Shown: in pieces, positions 7,201-10,752 of the stretch
How positions within the stretch are numbered: the stretch's first letter is position 1
Layout: each line of letters starts with the position of its first letter
NCBI GenBank assembly: GCA_028565635.1
Contig: JAOXYB010060346.1
Span: 1 to 10,752 of the forward strand
DNA: 10,752 nt
Source: Phoronis ovalis
Lineage: Eukaryota > Phoronida > Phoronidae
Direction of reading: 5' to 3'
Made by a program: the position numbers and the translations under genes
Notes under the pieces: model-generated
Seen by the model: the letters and a program-made list of their open reading frames with translations, nothing else
Told to the model about the DNA's origin: nothing
The model's database searches: none

Positions 7201-10125
7201 TTCCAGCTAGGTTCATCCAGAAAAAAATTAGAATTCACTGAAACTTGTGTTTGACTGGGCTTACAAAACGTTTAGCACATCATGATGATGTAGATTCTTA
7301 AATTAAAAACACTGATGGAAACTTACAACTTATACCTCTGTTAAGTAAGAATTACAAAATAAGAAAAATAGAAAAAACAACTCATACCTACTACATATTG
7401 GATTTTATTTCTTTGAAAAACTGTGGGTAACTTAAGACCAACTCTGTATCGCATGGCATACATTACAGACACTACTTACTTTTGTAGATGCTCCTGGTAA
7501 TGTCGTCATGCTGGCATCAAGACAGAATGAAGTGTTATTAGTAAGGGCAAATCTTTCCTGAACAGTAATTATCCTAAATGATGATGGTCCTTCCTTAGAG
7601 CTGACAGTTAAGGAGCACATCTAAAATTGTTTATAAAAAGGTAATTAATACATCTATGGCTAATAATTTTACCAAATGTTATAACACTGTAAAGAAACTA
7701 TTTTTCTCAATAGCAGCAAGTTCTCTTTATTTACAATTTCAATTATTACTTGTAGCATTTAATAAGTACATAATATACATGTACCAATTTTCAAATCATA
7801 TGCTACAGAAACGAAATATAGTAGTTTGGAAAAATAGCATATATTATTCTGTTAAAAATAAAAGTTGTAAGTTGGGAAACCATACTTATTATTTGCAACT
7901 TACTGTTTGAGAGCAAGGGAATATCGGTAGTAGATAATTCTACATTATCATAAAGTACAAGAGTCAGTTTTTTTTTCAAAACATACAACTCATTCAAAAG
8001 AGAGTGTTGGTTCAACATACCAAAGAGTCTTCTAATAAAGAAATGCAAACTTGAGAATAGTGAAAGCTATATACACACTACTTTTAAAGTTAGAAGTTAT
8101 ACAACTTCAAACACGTCTCTACTCTCTTATATAAAATTCTACCAAGTTGCAAAGTATTCACAGTGTATTCAACAGTATCTGACATATTTAAAAAAGACAA
8201 GTTTTTACCACATGCTTATCCTTGATATAGATATTGCTATGTGTATAGCCAGTTTTGTACAGTATTCCTTGCACTTGAGGTAAATATCTTCTGGATGATT
8301 TGTCTTCATGAGACAGCTCAATGACTGGAGAAAAGTGAACATCATTGTCTACCAGAACTCCAATTTGAAATCTGCCCTGTAACAGAAATTTGTCCAGAAT
8401 GATTTTTGATTTAATTCAAACGTTCTACATGGGGCCATGCAGTGAATTTAACTTTTTGCCAAATGCAACATTATTGCAAATACTGTAAAAAAATTATAGT
8501 CAACCCACCACTTTCCAGTGGGGATGATACTTTATCTACTCACTTAGCAAACTGGAAAATCAACAACTTTGTTTTTAGAAAGACATTTCATAGACTCATT
8601 TTGTTATGATTTATGAAAGTTAAGTAATGTTTTAATGACTTATATAGGGCAAAACAACAGGTAATTTATGACTGATGTGTTAAATCCCAGGGTCTTTAAC
8701 CAACCTGAGGTAACAGTGGCACATAATGTCCTTTCTTCTTCACAATGACATTGGTAAGACTTTCTTGACCAATCACAATGTCTACATCACAGGCATTAGT
8801 TATCAAATATGGTGGAGCTGTTTCAAGCAATAAAGTATTACATCCTGCCCAACGCTGCTTATAGTCCAATGTAATTTCAATATTAGGCAAACTTCCACAC
8901 TGGATATGACCAGTTTCTGCACTGGAAATCAAATAACAAACTAATATCAAAATGCTGCATTTTAAAATTTTAGTTTTATTTATAAAAAATATACTAAAAC
9001 GAGTAGACAAGATTACTACTAGCTGGTATGCTGATCACTAAGTTATAAAGATATCACTCGATATTATACTGCAACTTTTGCACTTGGTATCATAACTGAT
9101 ATTAAATAAACCAATTCACAGGCAGTAAATTACAGTAAATATGTTTTATCTGTTACACATAACTTTAACTTTATATGTTTTTATTCAGTTACTGGTCAAT
9201 TCATTAAATGCATGTAAGAGTGAATCATGTATCAGTATTAATTTAGTAATTCAGCACAAATCTTTTCCGTGGATCTATAAGGTCAACTTGTATAAGCATG
9301 TTTTTTTTAATTAGCCCAGTAAATACCTGGTTTTAGAGCTCGCTGGACAATACTCATCTGTTTCATCTTGTGGCTTATCCCAATCATAACATAATTGTTC
9401 AATGGACTGTCCAGACATTGGCGACCATTTTACTTGTTCAATGTGTCTTGATGTCAACATGGCAGGAGGACTGTGCTGGGAATTGTAACTGTGAACAAAG
9501 AGGCTAAGTTTGCACAGGTTTCATTCTTAAGTAAATATCTAACTAACTGATGATGATTTGTTGAACTATCTCAAAACTATGTTTAATTTGCAATTATATA
9601 TAATTTATATCAAACTAGATCATGTTCACCAGTTAAACTAAAAAATATAAGCTTTAGATGTCGGGGTTATTTTGAATTGATTGCAAAAAGGCAAAATACA
9701 AAAAGTATCTAAGCATTATCACATACAATTCTTAATCTTGGTCTGAGCATGAACTCTATCTATCATGTACATCATACAATGTTGAAAAACATATGTGGGA
9801 AACTTTTGGAGACTGATCAAACAAGCTTCACAGATATGACTGATTTTTACAAAAAAATGTTTCTTTATAAAATTTCTAGGATTGCACCTGTTCGTGATTG
9901 CATGTATGAAAATGAACACAGAACCTCAATACTGAAGCTTGAATTATACCTTGTTTGAAAGGTAATGCTATGATCTACATCTCCTGATATTCCCACTAAT
10001 TCTCTCTCAGCTCCCCATCCATCAAAAGTTATTTGGTGGTTTGACTGTGTTCTAGGCGTAGAGATATTCATTAGCACAGGAAATGGAAGATGTGACCTGA
10101 TCACAAAGAGTGGAGTCAACAAAAC
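1068..10125 (-). CDS. VPS13B: VPS13B (COH1), C-terminal 1284 residues, 13 exons, 5' part outside the window
   Basis: VPS13 proteins are long rods that move phospholipids between membranes in bulk. VPS13B is the Golgi and endosome paralogue and is linked to Golgi integrity and glycosylation. The coding sequence joins 10125-9950, 9488-9327, 8921-8705, 8376-8209, 7620-7480, 7051-6391, 6062-4812, 4154-3978, 3697-3527, 3132-2962, 2446-2344, 1887-1653 and 1289-1068. All introns are GT-AG and the phases agree at every junction. Residue numbers used here count from the first codon in the window. Domain order is VAB beta-sandwich (about 1-500), pre-C-terminal region (about 510-925), ATG2-C-like helices (about 926-1130) and PH-like domain plus tail (about 1133-1284). 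The motifs NMDRLSL, VADLFRMPY, GKGLMGI and TEDTQQQ match vertebrate VPS13B better than VPS13A, C or D, as I recall those sequences. I see no frameshift or internal stop, so the gene looks intact here. Confidence 0.93.
1290..1652 (-). other. last VPS13B intron, with short A/T-rich repeats
   Basis: A GT-AG intron of 363 bases. It holds three copies of the 12-mer AATTTGTTTATA or a one-base variant (1472-1483, 1484-1495, 1506-1517), an inverted copy ending at 1647, and a duplicate of its own donor junction. No extra exon was found. Confidence 0.8.
1472..1647. repeat. A/T-rich 12-mer repeats with 14-bp inverted repeat
   Basis: ATTTGTTTATAAAT at 1473-1486 is perfectly inverted at 1634-1647. AATTTGTTTATA is tandem at 1472-1495, with a third copy (one change) at 1506-1517. 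This could be a tiny fold-back element or plain simple-sequence growth; A/T bias makes chance more likely than for a GC-mixed repeat. Confidence 0.55.
1597..1666. repeat. 21-bp direct duplication of the exon 12 donor junction
   Basis: The 21 bases at 1646-1666, which span the end of exon 12 and the first bases of its intron, occur again without change at 1597-1617. The offset is 49 bases. The copy carries the same CAA|GTATGA donor. Confidence 0.85.
1653..1887 (-). CDS. VPS13B: VPS13B exon 12 of window, PH-like domain (residues 1133-1211)
   Basis: The acceptor is GCTTTTGTAG|GAAAAT and the donor is AAACAA|GTATGA, ending in phase 0. It starts W-KMLPSLP as in vertebrates (WKMLQSLGRP). LLLTSQLLFVV (1165-1175) and STEDTQQQ (1177-1184) are strongly conserved VPS13B motifs in the C-terminal PH-like fold, the region implicated in Golgi targeting. 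An in-frame TGA sits just inside the intron (1647-1649), so failure to splice here would truncate the protein at once. The donor junction is duplicated 49 bases further into the intron. Confidence 0.93.
1888..2343 (-). other. VPS13B intron containing a 17-bp inverted repeat
   Basis: A GT-AG intron of 456 bases between exons 11 and 12. Apart from the inverted repeat at 2008-2077 I see no element or open frame. Confidence 0.8.
2008..2077. repeat. 17-bp perfect inverted repeat, 36-base loop
   Basis: CTGAATCACACCTTTTA (2008-2024) is perfectly inverted at 2061-2077. Imperfect matching continues outward (GTCAATA on the left, TTATTGTC on the right), giving arms of about 24 bases. It resembles a very short fold-back or MITE remnant. 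No clear target-site duplication was seen. Confidence 0.75.
2344..2446 (-). CDS. VPS13B: VPS13B exon 11 of window, small exon (residues 1099-1132 and part of 1133)
   Basis: The acceptor is GTGCTTTTAAG|GTCTCC and the donor is TTCGTGTG|GTGAGT. At 103 bases this is the shortest exon. It encodes GLLRSTGLSKMP and then a polar linker ending NSNLKFVW, with Trp1133 split TG|G. It aligns with vertebrate GILHGAGLSQLP and HVKYVW. A competing acceptor nine bases further in (CCGCAG|CACTGG) was rejected because it breaks the phase and drops the GLLRS residues. Confidence 0.9.
2447..2961 (-). other. VPS13B intron, AT-rich, one small hairpin
   Basis: A GT-AG intron of 515 bases between exons 10 and 11. It contains a 9-bp perfect hairpin, GCTATAATA (2859-2867), loop AGA, TATTATAGC (2871-2879). 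Nothing else stands out. Confidence 0.8.
2962..3132 (-). CDS. VPS13B: VPS13B exon 10 of window, ATG2-C-like helices (residues 1042-1098 and part of 1099)
   Basis: The acceptor is TGTATTGAAG|GTGCTA and the donor is GGACAAG|GTAAGT. GAIAGLADQPIQSL opens the exon. A short variable segment follows, then GVGKGLMGIVTKPIGGAAEF, the Gly-rich amphipathic repeat typical of VPS13 C-termini. No open reading frame longer than the exon covers it, so it is easy to miss; the homology and phase are clear. Confidence 0.94.
3133..3526 (-). other. VPS13B intron, no internal feature seen
   Basis: A GT-AG intron of 394 bases between exons 9 and 10. There is only a short ACTACCAC direct repeat near 3479-3496 and AT-rich filler. 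Confidence 0.8.
3527..3697 (-). CDS. VPS13B: VPS13B exon 9 of window, ATG2-C-like helices (residues 985-1041 and part of 1042)
   Basis: The acceptor is GTTTATAG|GAACTC and the donor is GTTAG|GTATTG. It begins GTLHSITNFATSVSRNMDRL. NMDRLSLD (1000-1007) is diagnostic of VPS13B, and a charged helix with ERQEESRRQKPE follows. GITVxG-like ends (GFGISVLG) continue directly into GAIAG of the next exon, as in vertebrates. Splitting Gly codons G|GA and G|GT at both borders is a repeated phase-1 pattern of exons 8-11. Confidence 0.95.
3978..4154 (-). CDS. VPS13B: VPS13B exon 8 of window, start of ATG2-C-like helices (residues 926-984 and part of 985)
   Basis: The acceptor is TTTTGATTAG|GATGGG and the donor is TCTGCAG|GTATGT. 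The split Gly926 and the following WVVGSLEILGNPTSLVR reproduce the vertebrate WVVGSLDILGSPASLVR order exactly. VADLFRMPY (949-957) and GLTQGPGAFV (959-968) are hallmarks of the VPS13/ATG2 C-terminal amphipathic-helix region that contacts membrane. This is among the most conserved parts of the protein. Confidence 0.96.
4155..4811 (-). other. VPS13B intron carrying the MITE-like element
   Basis: A GT-AG intron of 657 bases between exons 7 and 8. More than half of it is the inverted-repeat element at 4356-4744; the remainder is about the size of the smaller introns of this gene, as expected if the element was inserted later. Confidence 0.85.
4356..4744. mobile_element. 389-bp MITE-like element, TA target sites, 21-bp inverted ends
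   Basis: The left end (4356-4376) starts ATCAAAATGAAGAGATAGAC. The right end (4724-4744) is its inverse with one mismatch (ATTAAAATG...). TA directly flanks both ends (4354-4355 and 4745-4746), as expected for Tc1/mariner-type insertion. A second, weaker inner match pairs the left GCAAAAGTATAC with the right AAAGCATAC (inverted). Inside are an 8-bp hairpin (4378-4385 with 4390-4397) and AT-rich sequence without a transposase frame, so it would be non-autonomous. The superfamily is inferred from the TA only. Confidence 0.72.
4812..6062 (-). CDS. VPS13B: VPS13B exon 7 of window, large exon (residues 509-925 and part of 926)
   Basis: The acceptor is AATACTTTTAG|ATACGA and the donor is AGAGCAG|GTGTGT. 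This is the longest exon (1251 bases). It begins with a low-complexity acidic and Ser/Thr segment, then HAWSVGIDTCSKHNLFVHIP (about 565-584), which matches the vertebrate EWSDAIDINSQ region. GDFQIDNQLYG (about 736-746), SLYVEDAFIYDML (about 810-822) and LLSVHASLKMFIATDHAPL (about 874-892) are strong VPS13B signatures. It ends at GALYRAG. A charged linker (about 613-665, rich in E, K, T and P) and a Lys-rich patch near 835-860 are less conserved. Confidence 0.95.
6063..6390 (-). other. VPS13B intron, no internal feature seen
   Basis: A GT-AG intron of 328 bases between exons 6 and 7. AT-rich, with no repeat or open frame of note. Confidence 0.85.
6391..7051 (-). CDS. VPS13B: VPS13B exon 6 of window, VAB modules with a Ser-rich loop (residues 289-508 and part of 509)
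   Basis: The acceptor is TTTGTTTCAG|CTAACT and the donor is GATCCAG|GTAACT, leaving one base that combines to Asp509. It starts with VAB sequence (EYVPFPFWCLP, matching the vertebrate YFRVPDSATFSICP region). A polar, Ser/Thr/Lys-rich loop of about 107 residues follows (roughly 323-430), and the sandwich resumes at IWSCPVRIRI. DGISYMVVSEDLKPDMII and then VNNCSFPL correspond to vertebrate GVTYLTLSEDPSPRVII and HNRCPVKM. Asn490 (codon 6446-6448) falls on the invariant VAB Asn. Adaptors in yeast Vps13 bind this domain. Confidence 0.92.
7052..7479 (-). other. VPS13B intron, no internal feature seen
   Basis: A GT-AG intron of 428 bases between exons 5 and 6. It contains only a 10-bp palindrome CATCATGATG near 7278. 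Confidence 0.85.
7480..7620 (-). CDS. VPS13B: VPS13B exon 5 of window, VAB module (residues 242-288)
   Basis: The acceptor is ACAATTTTAG|ATGTGC and the donor is ACAAAA|GTAAGT. It is a phase 0-0 exon of 47 codons. The ATG at its start is an internal Met, not a start codon. RFALTNNTSFCLDASMT is another VAB-module turn, with Asn269 (codon 7537-7539) in the invariant position, aligning with vertebrate TTIINNTPYQIFYKP. Confidence 0.9.
7621..8208 (-). other. VPS13B intron, no recognisable element
   Basis: A GT-AG intron of 588 bases between exons 4 and 5. It contains open frames on both strands (7656-7910 plus, 7803-8048 minus), but their composition is plain AT-rich intron sequence and they match no family I know. 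A weak GAAGTT-AACTTC hairpin lies near 8093-8108. Confidence 0.8.
8209..8376 (-). CDS. VPS13B: VPS13B exon 4 of window (residues 186-241)
   Basis: The acceptor is TTTCTGTTACAG|GGCAGA and the donor is CATGTG|GTAAAA. It is a phase 0-0 exon of exactly 56 codons. It opens GRFQIGVLVDNDVHFSPVIE, which follows the PPNFQEAFQIG segment of vertebrate VPS13B, confirming the junction with exon 3. The rest (RRYLPQVQGILYKTGYTH) is beta-rich VAB sequence. Confidence 0.89.
8377..8704 (-). other. VPS13B intron, no internal feature seen
   Basis: A GT-AG intron of 328 bases between exons 3 and 4. AT-rich; only a CATGG/CCATG mini-hairpin near 8428. Confidence 0.85.
8705..8921 (-). CDS. VPS13B: VPS13B exon 3 of window, VAB module (residues 113-185)
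   Basis: The acceptor is GATTTCCAG|TGCAGA and the donor is CCTCAG|GTTGGT, ending in phase 0 after Gln185. The protein contains ETAPPYLITNACDVDIVIGQ, a VAB module with a conserved-type Asn at residue 155 (codon 8795-8797). It aligns with the vertebrate segment ELLPWALLINESKWDLWLFE. A second GT just beyond this donor would add Val-Gly and break the phase with the next exon, so the first GT is preferred. Confidence 0.9.
8922..9326 (-). other. VPS13B intron, no internal feature seen
   Basis: A GT-AG intron of 405 bases between exons 2 and 3. AT-rich, no repeat or open frame of note. Confidence 0.85.
9327..9488 (-). CDS. VPS13B: VPS13B exon 2 of window (residues 59-112 and part of 113)
   Basis: The acceptor is TTGTTCACAG|TTACAA and the donor is ACCAG|GTATTT. 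Codons 59 and 113 are both Ser codons split AG|T. This is a hydrophilic linker (SPPAMLTSRHIEQVKWSP, then a stretch rich in D, E and Q ending PASSKT) between two VAB strands. Conservation is weak. The exon is supported mainly by its splice sites, its matching phases on both sides and the open frame across it. Confidence 0.82.
9489..9949 (-). other. VPS13B intron, no internal feature seen
   Basis: A GT-AG intron of 461 bases between exons 1 and 2 of the window. Overlapping short open frames on both strands near 9719-9958 show no homology that I recognise. Confidence 0.85.
9950..10125 (-). CDS. VPS13B: VPS13B exon 1 of window (residues 1-58 and part of 59)
   Basis: The acceptor is TTTCTTCAG|GTT and the donor is CAAG|GTATAA. 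The exon starts in phase 0 and leaves two bases (AG) that are completed to Ser by the next exon. The opening VLLTPLFVIRSHLPFPV is a VAB-module signature (a strand, then a turn where most modules carry an invariant Asn; here Ser11 is in that position). HSITFQT near the end resembles the vertebrate VPS13B HHLTFQ segment. The first codon in the window is internal; upstream exons lie beyond 10752. Confidence 0.88.
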
Positions 10126-10752
10126 CTGAAGAAACAGTGTAAATAAGGTTAATTAACCCTTTCACAGCCACGTCCGCATTTAAGCGGATTTGCCTGCTGT
10201 AAATTTAAACAAACAAACGAACAGAATTCATGCAACTGCCTTTTGTTTTTCTACATACGGATGCTTATAGTTCATACACCCAGTGTTATTTTCTTTTCCT
10301 TACCATATTATGAACGCTATAGCATCACAAACTTGCCTTAAAACGCGCACCTAAATGTCCCCAACTTATTAGAATAATTATCTGTCTTTGTTTTAAAACG
10401 TTAAAAAAAGCTGTTTTCCGTCTACAAAAAATGTGGGCTTACTGGTTGGTTTTGTTTACATTTGGGCGGAGCCATCTAGCAGCAATGTGCAAACGCTGAC
10501 ATAGCCACGAAGTAATTTTTACATAGTCGACGTCTAAGTAGTATTTTTGTTAAAAATAATATCAGAAAATGTTTATTAATGTGTTTAAAAACACTTAAGT
10601 GCATAAAATTGATGTAATTGCGTAATATTACATACAAAACAAGTTTATTGTTGTGGCCCCTGCTTATCATTTGAAGCACATGGTATTGACTGGAGTATCG
10701 GATATGATCGATCTCCAAGATTTGTTTCTCTCGTTAAGTTAACCCAGATATA
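10126..10752 (-). other. 3' part of an upstream VPS13B intron
   Basis: This is the sequence before the exon 1 acceptor. I found no exon with VPS13B similarity and a matching donor. Composition changes here: there are more CpG-containing words (ACGTCCGC, AACGCGCACC, AGTCGACGTC) than in the other introns, which fits inserted repeat DNA. Confidence 0.65.
10153..10752. mobile_element. possible piggyBac-type element end, truncated by the window
   Basis: TTAA at 10153-10156 is followed directly by CCCTTTCACAGCC. piggyBac-type transposons insert at TTAA and many have ends beginning CCCT or CCCTTT. A subterminal hairpin TCCGC-ATTTAA-GCGGA sits at 10173-10188. The opposite end, expected as an inverted GGGTTAA, is not in the window, so the right border is unknown and this remains tentative. 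Confidence 0.33.

Noticed and set aside
7480-7620. ATG at the start of exon 5 as a gene start
   Set aside because: A good acceptor precedes it and it continues in phase from exon 4, so it is an internal Met.
7656-8048. Overlapping open frames on both strands in an intron
   Set aside because: Rich in Tyr, Asn, Ile and Lys as expected from random AT-rich DNA; no family match.
10476-10718. Minus-strand open frame of 80 codons upstream of exon 1
   Set aside because: No VPS13B similarity, and no donor that would join it in phase to exon 1; reads as translated AT-rich intron.
10739-10745. Second TTAACCC near the right edge as the other piggyBac end
   Set aside because: It is in direct, not inverted, orientation and matches only seven bases.

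Overview
The window looks like animal nuclear DNA, probably from an arthropod or another invertebrate. It is AT-rich, has no operon-like gene packing, and carries one split gene with short GT-AG introns. The minus strand encodes the C-terminal 1284 residues of VPS13B (the Cohen syndrome protein, a bridge-type lipid transfer protein of the Golgi and endosomes) in 13 exons. The gene enters from the high-coordinate side and ends at a TAA stop at 1068-1070. All 13 exons were joined by eye. Every intron is GT-AG, every codon phase matches across the junctions, and the 3855 coding bases stay open to the stop. The assignment rests on motifs shared with vertebrate VPS13B recalled from memory; no search was run.

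Layout, in transcription order (high to low coordinates). 10126-10752 is intron, with a possible piggyBac-type transposon end starting at a TTAA at 10153. Exons 1-6 (10125 down to 6391) encode the beta-sandwich adaptor-binding (VAB) region, with repeated I/L-x-N-x motifs. Exon 7 (4812-6062) encodes the long region leading into the C-terminal lipid-handling part. Exons 8-11 (4154 down to 2344) encode the ATG2-C-like amphipathic helices. Exons 12-13 (1887 down to 1068) encode a PH-like C-terminal domain and the tail. 1-1067 holds the 3' UTR and then intergenic DNA. That stretch contains candidate poly(A) signals, a 20-bp perfect palindrome, what looks like the tail of an RTE-type non-LTR retrotransposon, and a small GC-rich island at the very start that could be an exon of another gene.

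The introns hold the less ordinary structure. There is a 389-bp MITE-like element with 21-bp terminal inverted repeats flanked by TA, a 17-bp perfect inverted repeat, a 21-bp duplication of a splice-donor junction, and an A/T-rich repeat cluster that runs up to that same donor. I found no CRISPR array, tRNA, rRNA or bacterial-type operon, and no sign of a wholly new multi-gene system. The most interesting points are the conserved VAB asparagines and the small intronic mobile elements.
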